In this document: piece after piece, positions 55,310 to 64,000 of the stretch
Layout of the letters: each line of letters starts with the position of its first letter
How positions within the stretch are numbered: position 1 is the first letter of the stretch
Notes under the pieces: generated by a model
Seen by the model: only the letters and a program-made list of their open reading frames with translations
Database searches by the model: none
Told to the model about the DNA's origin: nothing
Program-made: the position numbers and the translations under genes
DNA from: G020348185 sp964525045
GTDB taxonomy: Bacteria; Nitrospirota; Nitrospiria; Nitrospirales; UBA8639
DNA length: 64,000 nt
Reading direction: 5' to 3'
Assembly: GCA_964525045.1 (NCBI GenBank)
Contig: CAZGFD010000011.1
Span: 1 to 64,000, forward strand

Positions 55310-56842
55310 ATGACTGACATTCCGTCCGAGTCGAGACAGGGGAGGGTAGTCCTTCCCATTGTGTTAGTGGCGCTGTTCGTTGTCGTGGTCTGTGCCTTGG
55401 TGATGTTTTTCATCAAGACGCAGAATGTCGAACTAGTTGGAGTAAACAAGGCGAAAGCGTTGGCTGATCAAATTAAAATCCTCCGCACCTTCTATACAAA
55501 AGAAGTGGTCAGTCGCGCAAAGCAGGGAGGATTGCGAATTAACTATGATTGGGACCAAGATCCCGACCGACGAACGCTGCCGCTTCCCGCCACCTTTACC
55601 AATGTGGTGGGTCAGCGGATTGAGGCACAGAATCCCGGCACCAAAATTCGCCTCTACAGCCGGTATCCTTTTCCTCATCGAAAGGCGACAGAAACCTACG
55701 ACGGCTTCGAGTTGGCCGCGCTTGAGGCATTGGAGAAGGCTCCAGATACCCCTTTCTACCGGTTTGAGGAGATCAACGGCCGAATGTCAGTCCGGTATGC
55801 CGTGGCCGACCGGATGCGGGCGGCCTGCCTGGATTGCCACAACAACCATCCCGAAACCCCCAAAACCGGTTGGAAAGAAGGTGATGTCCGTGGAGTTGTG
55901 GAGATTATTTCTCCTGTTAATCAGATTGAAGCGGGCTTGAATGAAGGAACTCTCCTATTACTGGCGAGTGTGGCGTTGGGATTAGGTCTGGTCGTGGGTG
56001 TGAGTCACTTTTCAATTAAGAAACCAATTCAGGAAATTGTGAGTGTCCTGTCTTCCGCATCCAGCCAAATAGCGGCAACGATTGGGCAACAGGAACGCAC
56101 CGCTATGGACCAATCCCAATCAGTGACGGATACGACGACGACGATGGAGGGCATTAGTACTTCTTCCATGCGGATGGCCGAACAATCCGAGGTCGCCTCC
56201 AGCGGGGCTCAGGATGCTTCCACCCTGGCTGAAGAAGGCACCCGAATGGTTCAGCAGGCCATGCAGGCCATGGACAGCATGAAAGAAAAGGTAGAAGCCA
56301 TTGCTGATCAGATCAGTCGGTTAAGTGAGCAAACCGGACAAATCGGAGGAATTACCAAGCTCGTGGGTGACCTGGCCAACCAAACCAATCTTCTGGCGCT
56401 CAACGCTGCTGTTGAGGCGGCCCGGGCCGGCGAACAGGGAAAAGGATTTGCCGTTGTCGCCGGTGAAATTCGAAAACTGGCCGACCAGAGCAAGACCTCA
56501 GCCGAAAAAATTTATGCCCTATTGGACGACATTCAGAAAAGCACCAACTCTACCGTGACTGTCACAGAGCAAGGAACGAAAACCGTTCAGGAAGTCACCG
56601 AACTCGCCCATCGTGTCGCTGATGCCTTTTCGGGTGTCCGATCGGCCGTGGGCCATGCCTTTCAGAGTGCCCAACAAATTTCCTTGAATTTGAAGCAGCA
56701 GGATAAAGCCATTAAGCAAGTTGCGGAAGCGATGGAGTTAATCAACACCGGTGCACAAGAAACCGCGACAGGCTTGCATGAAACAAAGGAGGGTATCCAG
56801 ACTGTCAAACAAACGGCCGAGCGGTTGAAGGCGATGGTGTGA
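55310..56842 (+). CDS. Methyl-accepting chemotaxis protein with c-heme sensor (DUF3365-type)
   Basis: 510 residues; GAGGAG lies seven bases before the ATG. A transmembrane helix at about 15-35 anchors a periplasmic sensor (DUF3365/Tll0287-like) with one c-heme site, CLDCHNNHPETP, near residue 178. A second helix (about 208-228) leads to the cytoplasmic signalling helix, whose hairpin tip contains LANQTNLLALNAAVEAARAG (about 360-380), the trimer and CheA contact. It should sense redox state or a gas ligand such as NO. First gene of the chemosensory cluster; no HAMP domain is obvious. Confidence 0.88.
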   Translation: MTDIPSESRQGRVVLPIVLVALFVVVVCALVMFFIKTQNVELVGVNKAKALADQIKILRTFYTKEVVSRAKQGGLRINYDWDQDPDRRTLPLPATFTNVVGQRIEAQNPGTKIRLYSRYPFPHRKATETYDGFELAALEALEKAPDTPFYRFEEINGRMSVRYAVADRMRAACLDCHNNHPETPKTGWKEGDVRGVVEIISPVNQIEAGLNEGTLLLLASVALGLGLVVGVSHFSIKKPIQEIVSVLSSASSQIAATIGQQERTAMDQSQSVTDTTTTMEGISTSSMRMAEQSEVASSGAQDASTLAEEGTRMVQQAMQAMDSMKEKVEAIADQISRLSEQTGQIGGITKLVGDLANQTNLLALNAAVEAARAGEQGKGFAVVAGEIRKLADQSKTSAEKIYALLDDIQKSTNSTVTVTEQGTKTVQEVTELAHRVADAFSGVRSAVGHAFQSAQQISLNLKQQDKAIKQVAEAMELINTGAQETATGLHETKEGIQTVKQTAERLKAMV

Positions 56843-56849
56843 AATAATA

Positions 56850-56884
56850 GTTCCAGGTTAAAAAGTTTCAAGTTTCAAGTTTAA
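56850..56884. repeat. GTTTC heptamer array, site 9
   Basis: GTTCCAGGTTAAAAAGTTTC then AAGTTTCAAGTTTA, following the MCP stop. Confidence 0.6.
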
Positions 56885-56945
56885 AGTAAAAAAGAAAAAA
56901 GTACCGGATTTCTTATTCACCGTTTGTGAATTAACTTAATATCCC

Positions 56946-58007
56946 ATGGCAACTGTGAACTCAATTATTTTTCAAGTTGACAAGGATTTCTATGGACTCG
57001 AGACGCGCCTTGTAAAAGAAGTGATCTGGGTTCCTGAACTTTTTCAGAGCCCCGCCTTACCCACGGGCATCGCTGGGATGTTTTCTTATCGCGGGACCGT
57101 TATTCCAGTTCTTGACCTTCACCAAAAAATGGGAGGTAAGGGTCGAAAAATGCAGATTCATGATCAAGTGGTGGTTGTGGAGTGGCAGGAAAGGGTTTTG
57201 GGTTTGTTAGTTGATAGAGTCGAAGAGGTGACCGCTTTAGGGATCGAGAGGATGGATACCAGTTCTCCTCCTGCGACTGATCAAGGGATAGCCGGCCTCG
57301 GAGTTGTGGGCGTGGCAAAATTCGGCAACCATACGGCAAAAATGCTTGATCCATCATCGATCCTTCGGGATCTTCATGCTTCTGAAACGGGAAAGCTTCT
57401 GGACTCCCTGGCGTCAGTATTTTTGAATGAAAAGGGGGCCGGGCGAACCGGCCAATGGTTCCTTGCCAGTTCGGAAGGATTCGAGGAACTGACGCAAGAA
57501 GAATGCCAATTGCTCCAGGAAAGGGCCGATGCGTTGGCACAGGGCGAGCCTTTCCTCGGAGGGAAGAAATGGATTCCCCTTGCCGTGGTTCGATTAAATG
57601 AGGAATACGTCGGGCTGGACCCCATCGTGGTCCGCGAATTTGCGGACCTTGGTCACCTTGTCCCGCTTCCCTCCTGTCCGAATTTCGTTCTGGGGCATAT
57701 GAATTTGCGTGGGGAGGTCTTGACAGTCCTCGACTTACGGCATGTTTTAAACATGCCTGTCGTTGAGCAACGCTCTCTTTCAAAAGTTGTGGTTCTTCAA
57801 TTCGAAACCTATGTATTCGGGATTGCGGTGCAAGAAGTTATGGATTGTGTTACCTGCGAACAAAAGGGCAGCGGGCTGACAGGGAGTCGGGAAAAGGAAG
57901 GATCTTTTTTGAGTATGATCTCGGAATATCGCGGAAAATCCCTCAAATATCTGGATGTCTCTCATCTTATCGCAAGTAAGGTATTAGAAGTTTACGAAGA
58001 AGTGTAG
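56946..58007 (+). CDS. Tandem CheW coupling protein
   Basis: 353 residues with two CheW domains. The first (residues 1-150) has FSYRGTVIPVLDLHQKM; the second (about 195-345) has GHMNLRGEVLTVLDLRHVL, each carrying the RGxxxPVxDL-type turn that contacts receptor and kinase. The linker is FEELTQEECQLLQERADALA, a feature seen between CheW domains in Wsp-type proteins. A single two-domain protein could replace the separate WspB and WspD adaptors. Lies between the MCP and the kinase gene. Confidence 0.85.
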   Translation: MATVNSIIFQVDKDFYGLETRLVKEVIWVPELFQSPALPTGIAGMFSYRGTVIPVLDLHQKMGGKGRKMQIHDQVVVVEWQERVLGLLVDRVEEVTALGIERMDTSSPPATDQGIAGLGVVGVAKFGNHTAKMLDPSSILRDLHASETGKLLDSLASVFLNEKGAGRTGQWFLASSEGFEELTQEECQLLQERADALAQGEPFLGGKKWIPLAVVRLNEEYVGLDPIVVREFADLGHLVPLPSCPNFVLGHMNLRGEVLTVLDLRHVLNMPVVEQRSLSKVVVLQFETYVFGIAVQEVMDCVTCEQKGSGLTGSREKEGSFLSMISEYRGKSLKYLDVSHLIASKVLEVYEEV

Positions 58008-58019
58008 GGGGAGAAAAAT

Positions 58020-58041
58020 GTTTCGAGTTTCGGGTTTCATG
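58020..58041. repeat. GTTTC heptamer array, site 10
   Basis: GTTTCGAGTTTCGGGTTTC, after the CheW stop. Confidence 0.7.
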
Positions 58042-58160
58042 AAAAAATTCGAATGATCATATCCTGTCAGAGCTATTAGGAAGTTGATTGTCTAAACTTG
58101 GAACTTCCTCTAGCGTTCCTGATACAACATGGTGGGGATAATAACCCTCCCGACTTTTAA

Positions 58161-58190
58161 CGCGAAACCCAAAACCCGAAACCCGAAACT
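58161..58190. repeat. GTTTC heptamer array, site 11
   Basis: CGCGAAACCCAAAACCCGAA then ACCCGAAACT, about 15 bases before the CheA start. Confidence 0.7.
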
Positions 58191-58204
58191 TTATTGGTAC
58201 GCTT

Positions 58205-60526
58205 ATGAAAATAGAGGATGAGGAACTCCGGACCCTGTTCCAGGCTGAGAGCGAAGAGCATTTGCAACGTATGGATGAGGGATTATTGCGTCTGGAGCAA
58301 AAGCCCCAAGATCAATCAATACTGGAGGAAGTGTATCGGGAGGCTCATAGTTTGAAGGGGGCGGCCCGAATGATCGGGGTCCGTGATGTGGAAACCGTAG
58401 CTCATCGTTTTGAGGATCTCCTGGGACCTGCGAAAAGAGGGCAAGCCAGCTTGACGGCTGACCTGGTTGATCGACTCTCTCATGTCTTGGAGGGAATGCG
58501 TCGCCTTGTGGATCAGGCAATTACCGGCAATCCATCAGGCGTTGATGTCATCGGCCTTTTAGAATCCTTGGAGGAACCTTCTTCAACCTCCCCCTCTGAA
58601 AAATTCACCACAACCACTCCTCCTCCTACACCTCCGCCAACAAGCACCCTTCCTGTAAAGGAAGAACCTTCATCAAGTGCCCTCACGACCGGCCACCAAG
58701 AGGTTCCGGAAAATGTCCCCGTGCAGGCCACTTTGGCACAGAGTGAGACGATTCGTGTGGATTCAAAGCGTTTAGATGTCCTGATGACGCATGCCGGGGA
58801 ATTGACGGTAACAAAAAGCCGTCTGAACCACCGTGTCCATGAAATAGAACAATTGCGATCACTCAGAGATGCCTGGAAACGGGAGTTACCGCAACATCGA
58901 GTGATGATCGCCAAGGCGGAATCGGCCCTGAAAAATGGCGTTGGAGGTCAACTTCAACTATTTTACCAGGAACAGCAATTGCGGCTGGAGCAATTGGGAG
59001 AATTATTGGACCTCCTAGGCAAAGAGACAAGCGAGGACCAACAGCGATTGGAGTCGCTGGCCTATCATATTGATGAAGGTGTACGAAATGCCCGCCTACT
59101 GCCTTTTTCTGTCCTGTTCGAACGATATCGGAGAACCGTTCGCGATATTAGCCGGGAATTGGGGAAAGCTGTGGAGCTGGTCATTGAAGGCGGAGATACA
59201 AGGGCCGATAAGCAAGTGCTTGATGAATTAAAAGCTCCGCTGATGCATGTGATTCGCAATGCCATTGATCATGGAATTGAATCTCCGGAAGAACGGGTTC
59301 AGACAGGAAAACCCCCGGCTGGCGCGATTCGCCTCTCGGCCGTACAGCGCGCGAATACTATTGTTGTGACGGTGAGCGATGATGGGCGTGGTTTAGATGT
59401 AGAAGCGATTAAGCAGACGGCGGTACGACGGAAGATTCGTCGAAAAGAGGAGCTTGATACGATGACGTCGGCCGACCTTCACTCACTCGTCATGGCTTCC
59501 GGATTTTCCACTCGAAAGGACATTTCAGATATTTCGGGCCGCGGCATTGGAATGGATGTCGTCCGGGCCACCGTGGAACGTTTGAAGGGAACAATCAGCT
59601 TAGATTCCATCCCTGGGAAAGGGTGCGAAATTCATATCGACCTTCCTGTGACGCTTTCGACCATGCGGGTGCTGACCCTCTTTCTGGCCCAACATTCTTA
59701 TGGCATCCCACTTGAATATGTCGAAGGCGTTCGACTTATTCCATCCACTCAAATCTTCCGGTATGAAGGGCATAGGGCTATGACACTCAATGGTGAAATT
59801 ATTTCGGTCATTCCGTTGCTTGACCTTTTACAGTTAAACAAAAAGCCTGACGAAAAATTCAAGGATGCATTGGGGTCTTTAAAAACGAAAAAAGATACGG
59901 AGCATGCTGAGTCCACCCCATGTGTGATTCTTAAAGTTGGAGCCCTTCGACTGGGATGTTTGGTGGATAGGTTGGGGGATGAGCAGGAAGTGGTGTTGAA
60001 GCCCTATTCGACCCTGTTAAAGCGGGTCCGAAACGTGTCTGGCTGCACGATTCTGGGAACTGGTGAGATATGCACCATTTTGAATCCTTCCGACCTGTTG
60101 CGTTCAGCACAGCAAGGGGTGACTCCAATTCAACACACACCAATTTCCTCCCCTCCTCAAAAGCGGAGGATATTGTTGGTCGATGATTCCCTGACTATTC
60201 GCGCGCACATAAAGGGGAAATTGAAAGAGGCGGGATATGAAGTGGTGACCGCTGTCGACGGGATTGACGGGATGAACCGCTTGAAGAGTCAGCCTTTCGA
60301 TGCCGTCATCTCTGATGTACAAATGCCTCAAATGGATGGTTTTGAATTGACATCTGCGATTCGTAAAGAACCGTCATATTCCGGGTTACCGGTGATTTTA
60401 TTCACTTCCCTTTCTGAGGATGAAGCCCAACTCAAGGGACAGGAGGCGGGAGCCAACGCCTATGTCAGAAAAACTGAGTCCGCCGATGTTCGACTGTTAG
60501 ACACTCTGCAAAACCTATTAAAATAG
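58205..60526 (+). CDS. CheA-CheW-REC hybrid histidine kinase
   Basis: 773 residues. HPt domain: EAHSLKGAARMIG with phospho-acceptor His48. After a Pro/Thr-rich linker (about 120-180) comes the dimerisation and catalytic part: LMHVIRNAIDHGIESPEERV (N box), VSDDGRGLD (G1) and SGRGIGMDVVRATVERLKG (G2). A CheW domain follows (about 480-620), then a C-terminal REC (RILLVDDSLTIRAHI, SDVQMPQMDGFEL with the phospho-Asp). No P2 domain is seen. This matches WspE/FrzE-type architecture. Confidence 0.92.
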   Translation: MKIEDEELRTLFQAESEEHLQRMDEGLLRLEQKPQDQSILEEVYREAHSLKGAARMIGVRDVETVAHRFEDLLGPAKRGQASLTADLVDRLSHVLEGMRRLVDQAITGNPSGVDVIGLLESLEEPSSTSPSEKFTTTTPPPTPPPTSTLPVKEEPSSSALTTGHQEVPENVPVQATLAQSETIRVDSKRLDVLMTHAGELTVTKSRLNHRVHEIEQLRSLRDAWKRELPQHRVMIAKAESALKNGVGGQLQLFYQEQQLRLEQLGELLDLLGKETSEDQQRLESLAYHIDEGVRNARLLPFSVLFERYRRTVRDISRELGKAVELVIEGGDTRADKQVLDELKAPLMHVIRNAIDHGIESPEERVQTGKPPAGAIRLSAVQRANTIVVTVSDDGRGLDVEAIKQTAVRRKIRRKEELDTMTSADLHSLVMASGFSTRKDISDISGRGIGMDVVRATVERLKGTISLDSIPGKGCEIHIDLPVTLSTMRVLTLFLAQHSYGIPLEYVEGVRLIPSTQIFRYEGHRAMTLNGEIISVIPLLDLLQLNKKPDEKFKDALGSLKTKKDTEHAESTPCVILKVGALRLGCLVDRLGDEQEVVLKPYSTLLKRVRNVSGCTILGTGEICTILNPSDLLRSAQQGVTPIQHTPISSPPQKRRILLVDDSLTIRAHIKGKLKEAGYEVVTAVDGIDGMNRLKSQPFDAVISDVQMPQMDGFELTSAIRKEPSYSGLPVILFTSLSEDEAQLKGQEAGANAYVRKTESADVRLLDTLQNLLK

Positions 60527-60568
60527 GACAAAATAAGCAGGCGATTTCCACCTGACAGTGATTGAGGA

Positions 60569-61669
60569 ATGATGACCGAGCCCATACCCATTTTTCTCGT
60601 TGAGGACTCTCCCGTCTGCATAGCCGTTCTCAAGAGGATGCTGTCTTGCACCCGCATGGTTACTATTGCTGGGGAGGCCGCTAATGGGAAAGAAGCCCTG
60701 GAGCTTATTCCCATTACGAATCCAAGGGTCATTTGTACCGATCTGGAAATGCCTGTGATGGATGGCCTTCAGTTCACGAAAGAAGTCATGGCGCGGTTCC
60801 CCCGTCCCATCCTGGTCATCAGCGATTACGTTCAGAGGGAAAATCAACACAATATTTTTCAATTGCTGGAGGCAGGGGCGATCGATGTGTTTCCAAAGCC
60901 CCGTGGGGGAATCCAATCAGAATATCTGGCGCAAAGCCAAGCCTTGATCGAAAAGATTCAAGTCTTGGCTGGAGTAGTGCTGATTCCCCACGTTGCCATA
61001 CCGAGCGTACCACGACGGAAAACCCACAGTGCCCTACCAAATTCTCCAAAGGGCCCTGAGGCCCGGGTTGTCGTGATGGGAGCCTCGACAGGCGGACCTC
61101 AAGCGCTTCAAATGATTCTTAGCCGGCTTCCAAGAAATTTTTCCCTTCCCATTATCTGTGTCCAGCACTTGACCGATGGGTTTTCAGAAGGCCTGGTGAG
61201 CTGGTTGGATTCGCATTGCCCGTTGCGGGTGTGTATGGCCCAGGACCATGAAGTTCCAAAAAAGGGAACGGTGTATTTTCCACAAGAGGGAAAACATTTG
61301 GAACTGGATGGCAAAGGGCGTTTTTCTTACACCAACGGGGATCCGGTACATGGCCACAGGCCCTCGATTGATGTGACGTTTAATTCGGTGAAAGGGCGAT
61401 TTGGACCCTCGACCATTGGGATATTGCTAACCGGGATGGGGCAGGACGGTGTCGCAGGTCTGAAGGGAATTGCGGAGGCCGGAGGTACGACCCTCGTGCA
61501 GGATGAGTCGAGTTGTTATGTGTTCGGCATGCCTAAACAGGCCATTGAACAAGGCGCGGTGAATTATGTCCTGTCCCCTCCCGAAATTGCAGAACACCTA
61601 CAGTCGGTTGCCAGGAAAATGGTACGCTCAAATTCTGAACTTCTTATACAGAAAGGCCGACCACTTTGA
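60569..61669 (+). CDS. cheB: CheB-type methylesterase response regulator
   Basis: 366 residues; the second ATG (60572) is an alternative start. REC domain: IFLVEDSPVCIAVL and TDLEMPVMDG (phospho-Asp), then a linker and the methylesterase domain with GASTGGPQAL (Ser), CVQHLTDGFSEG (His) and LTGMGQDGVAGL (Asp). CheB demethylates receptor glutamates for adaptation. No CheR appears in the window, so the methyl group source must be elsewhere or lost. Its stop overlaps the next start. Confidence 0.92.
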   Translation: MMTEPIPIFLVEDSPVCIAVLKRMLSCTRMVTIAGEAANGKEALELIPITNPRVICTDLEMPVMDGLQFTKEVMARFPRPILVISDYVQRENQHNIFQLLEAGAIDVFPKPRGGIQSEYLAQSQALIEKIQVLAGVVLIPHVAIPSVPRRKTHSALPNSPKGPEARVVVMGASTGGPQALQMILSRLPRNFSLPIICVQHLTDGFSEGLVSWLDSHCPLRVCMAQDHEVPKKGTVYFPQEGKHLELDGKGRFSYTNGDPVHGHRPSIDVTFNSVKGRFGPSTIGILLTGMGQDGVAGLKGIAEAGGTTLVQDESSCYVFGMPKQAIEQGAVNYVLSPPEIAEHLQSVARKMVRSNSELLIQKGRPL

Positions 61670-62982
61670 TGATTGAAGATGAGTATAAGCCTGAGGACTA
61701 TGAGATTCTTATCGTCGAAGATAGTCCGATTCAAGCCACGATGTTGAGGCGTGTCTTAGCGCAAAAGGGGTACAAGGTCGCCATTGCCAAACATGGGAAA
61801 GATGCCTTGGAGAAGCTCAATGCACAGAAAATTCATTTGGTAATTTCAGATGTCGAAATGCCAGAAATGAATGGTTATGAGTTGTGTGCGGCGATTAAAA
61901 AGGATCCGGGGCTTCTTACCATTCCCGTCATCCTCTTGACCACGCTCACCGACCCCAAAGATTTGATGATGGGACTCAATGCCGGTGCGGATAGTTACCT
62001 GACCAAGCCGTATGACGAGGGGGTGCTATTTTCACGTTTAGAAACCCTCTTAGGTCCAGCCCACATTTCTCCGGATGATGAGGCCCTGGAGGTTCTGTTC
62101 GCCGGTGAACCGTACACCATTACGGCCAATCGACAACGGATACTCAATCTATTATTGTCCACCTACGAAAATGCCATGCAACAAAACCTGGCCTTACGAA
62201 AGGCTCAAGAGGAGCTCACCAAACTGAATCAACAATTAGAAGTGAGCCATAAGGAAACTGAACGATTATTATTGAACATTTTTCCCAAAACAGTTGCCGA
62301 AGAACTTATTGCCTATGGATCCAGCACACCTGCTAAATTTGATGATGTCTCCGTGATGTTTTCCGATTTTGTGGGATTTACGCAGGTTGCAGAAAAGTTG
62401 ACCGCCCAGGATCTTCTGACTGAATTGGAAGTGTATTTCGAATATTTTGATTCCGTCATTGATCAACATCACCTGGAAAAACTCAAAACCATCGGAGATA
62501 GTTATATGGTGGCAGGTGGTCTTCCTGAGGCAACGACCACGCATGCGGTTGATTGCGTCTTGGCCGCTCTTGAAATTCAGCGATTTGTATCGGCCCGTGC
62601 TGCCGAGCGGGAGGCGAAGGGGCAGCCATTTTGGCAAATGCGCTTAGGAATCCATACAGGCCCGGCGGTGGCTGGAGTGATTGGGAAGAAGAAATTTGCC
62701 TACGATATTTGGGGCGATACGGTGAATCTGGCCAGCCGGATGGAGTCCTCGGGGGAAGCAGGAAAAGTGAACGTATCCAACGATACCTACCTACGAGTCC
62801 AACATCTGTTTGACTGTGAGCCTCGTGGACATGTGTCGGTGAAACACAAAGGCGAAGTGGAAATGTATTTTGTGGAAAGAATCAAGCCGGAACTGTCAGA
62901 ACGCGGTGAGGGACTGGTCGCCAATTCGGGATTTTATCAAGCGTATGAGGAACTGCAAAGTCTTCTGCCTGGTGCCCAATAA
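61669..62982 (+). CDS. REC-class III adenylate/guanylate cyclase
   Basis: 437 residues from ATG 61669, which overlaps the cheB stop (TGATG). REC: EILIVEDSPIQATML, ISDVEMPEMNGYEL (phospho-Asp), TKPYDEG. A coiled coil (about 175-205) precedes the class III cyclase: MFSDFVGFTQVAEKL and KTIGDSYMVAGG (metal Asp pair, Lys), and IWGDTVNLASRMES (Asp/Thr substrate pair and transition-state Asn/Arg), suggesting ATP specificity. This is the likely output of the chemosensory pathway, in the place WspR's GGDEF domain takes in Wsp. Confidence 0.9.
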   Translation: MIEDEYKPEDYEILIVEDSPIQATMLRRVLAQKGYKVAIAKHGKDALEKLNAQKIHLVISDVEMPEMNGYELCAAIKKDPGLLTIPVILLTTLTDPKDLMMGLNAGADSYLTKPYDEGVLFSRLETLLGPAHISPDDEALEVLFAGEPYTITANRQRILNLLLSTYENAMQQNLALRKAQEELTKLNQQLEVSHKETERLLLNIFPKTVAEELIAYGSSTPAKFDDVSVMFSDFVGFTQVAEKLTAQDLLTELEVYFEYFDSVIDQHHLEKLKTIGDSYMVAGGLPEATTTHAVDCVLAALEIQRFVSARAAEREAKGQPFWQMRLGIHTGPAVAGVIGKKKFAYDIWGDTVNLASRMESSGEAGKVNVSNDTYLRVQHLFDCEPRGHVSVKHKGEVEMYFVERIKPELSERGEGLVANSGFYQAYEELQSLLPGAQ

Positions 62983-63127
62983 TGTGTACCTCCCTTCTGG
63001 ATGAGTCTCCTGAATTACCGTTGATTCATGTAGGGTGTTCTTCCCCCATCGAACGTCTTGAAACCCTTACAGGCTTTTGGCAATCTTCCTTTAAGGCACT
63101 TCCAAGATATAATTAAGGGAAAATCTC

Positions 63128-64000
63128 ATGGATGTGTTGAAAGAACTGCGTCGAGTCATTGAGCTCGAAAAACAGACCATCACTGATCTCAGTGAAAGTC
63201 TCGGTCCGGTGTTTGAGGAAGCCGTCAAGCTTCTTTACGCCTGTAAGGGGAAAGTGGTCCTTACAGGAGTCGGAAAGTCGGGAATTATTGCGCAAAAAAT
63301 TGCCGCCACTCTTGTTTCGACCGGAACTCCCGCGCTCTTCCTTCATGGGGCCGAAGGTATGCATGGGGATATTGGAATCATTGGCAAGGAAGATATTGTC
63401 TTGGCAATTGGAAAGTCCGGGGAGAGTGAAGAATTAATTGTCATTCTCCCGTTTATCCGGCGACTCGGAGCCCAAGTCATATCCATTACCACCAATCCCA
63501 ATTCCTCAATGGCTCGCCACTCAGATTTGGTTCTTGTCACACCAGTGAAAGAAGAAGCCTGTCCGTTAAATATGGCACCAACGTCCAGTACGACCGCGGC
63601 CTTGGTGTTAGGTGATGCCCTGGCTATGACCCTGATGAGACTACGTGACTTTCAACCGACCGATTTTGCCTTGTATCACCCCGGGGGCCAGCTTGGAAAG
63701 CGTTTGTTGCTCAAAGTGAAAGACGTGATGCGATCCGGGAAAGGCAATCCAATTATTCACGAATCTAGCGACTCACGAACCATGTTATTTGAAATAACCA
63801 ACAAACGAGCCGGGGCGGTATCGATTGTTGATGATGACCAACGCCTCTTAGGATTAGTGACCGATTTTGACATTCGCCGGACATTGGAAAGTGGAAAAAA
63901 CTTATTTGAACTGGCCATAAAAGAGATTATGAATCCCAAGCCTAACTTTGTCTATGAAGATGAGATGGCCATTCATGCGCTGGAAATGATGGAAAAGCGC
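63128..64000 (+). CDS. kdsD: Arabinose-5-phosphate isomerase KdsD, partial (runs off right edge)
   Basis: The frame from the ATG at 63128 (AAGGGA eight bases upstream) is open to the window end, about 291 residues of an expected ~325. SIS domain: GKVVLTGVGKSGIIAQKIA, then LHGAEGMHGDIGII, AIGKSGESEEL and MAPTSSTTAALVLGDALA, all KdsD/GutQ hallmarks. CBS repeats begin at about residue 200 (MRSGKGNPIIHESS). It interconverts ribulose-5-phosphate and arabinose-5-phosphate for Kdo synthesis in LPS. Confidence 0.93.
   Translation, partial: MDVLKELRRVIELEKQTITDLSESLGPVFEEAVKLLYACKGKVVLTGVGKSGIIAQKIAATLVSTGTPALFLHGAEGMHGDIGIIGKEDIVLAIGKSGESEELIVILPFIRRLGAQVISITTNPNSSMARHSDLVLVTPVKEEACPLNMAPTSSTTAALVLGDALAMTLMRLRDFQPTDFALYHPGGQLGKRLLLKVKDVMRSGKGNPIIHESSDSRTMLFEITNKRAGAVSIVDDDQRLLGLVTDFDIRRTLESGKNLFELAIKEIMNPKPNFVYEDEMAIHALEMMEKR

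Noticed and set aside
27006..58190. GTTTC heptamer arrays as a CRISPR array
   Set aside because: Repeats are only about 7 bases, adjacent without unique spacers, scattered in many places, and no cas gene is present.

Overview
The window looks like chromosomal DNA of a Gram-negative bacterium. Supporting this are a GltB/GltD glutamate synthase pair, a KdsD-type sugar-phosphate isomerase of LPS synthesis, a lipobox lipoprotein and many outer-glycan genes. Gene content, moderate GC and codon use would fit Nitrospirota (for example a Nitrospira relative), but no 16S or other marker is present, so this is only an inference.

Layout. Positions 1-22.5 kb form an accessory, glycan-related region of loosely packed genes. 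It holds a cysteine-rich lipoprotein (cut by the left edge), two SAM methyltransferase-like proteins, a HAD/methyltransferase fusion, a sulfotransferase, a BBE-type FAD oxidase, a large TIR-STAND-TPR protein, four glycosyltransferase-like proteins (two GT61-like, one GT32-like, one GT-A-like), an NDP-hexose 2,3-dehydratase and an SGNH hydrolase. At least two, possibly three, decayed transposase fragments lie between them. This block ends at a tRNA-Ser(CGA) gene whose 3' end is partly duplicated 286 bp away, the usual anatomy of a genomic-island boundary. From 23.4 kb on the content is housekeeping-like: tadA, a SprT-like protease, a TPR protein, a CaCA exchanger, a 2-hydroxyacid dehydrogenase, a HesB-fold protein, an rRNA methyltransferase, an IMPase, DUF169, an ornithine cyclodeaminase-like protein, a YqaA-like protein, a DegT aminotransferase and queF.

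35.4-41.0 kb is a tight operon that looks like phosphonate head-group synthesis and lipid attachment: split ComDE/Ppd-type decarboxylase, PhnW-like transaminase, PntC-like nucleotidyltransferase, CDP-alcohol phosphatidyltransferase and an LPG-synthase/flippase-like membrane protein. No PEP mutase gene is in the window. A RAYT transposase, a polyprenyl diphosphate synthase and gltBD follow. The divergent gltB and polyprenyl-synthase promoters abut their start codons, which suggests leaderless mRNAs. A DUF692/MNIO enzyme with a C-terminal extension and a secreted kelch protein then lie between two REP clusters.

55.3-63.0 kb encodes a Wsp-like chemosensory pathway: a c-heme (DUF3365-type) MCP, a double CheW, a CheA-CheW-REC hybrid kinase, CheB, and a REC-adenylate/guanylate cyclase where Wsp has a GGDEF protein. 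No CheR is present. The window ends inside kdsD. Arrays of a GTTTC-based heptamer occur at eleven intergenic places between 27 and 58 kb; none was noticed in the first 26 kb.
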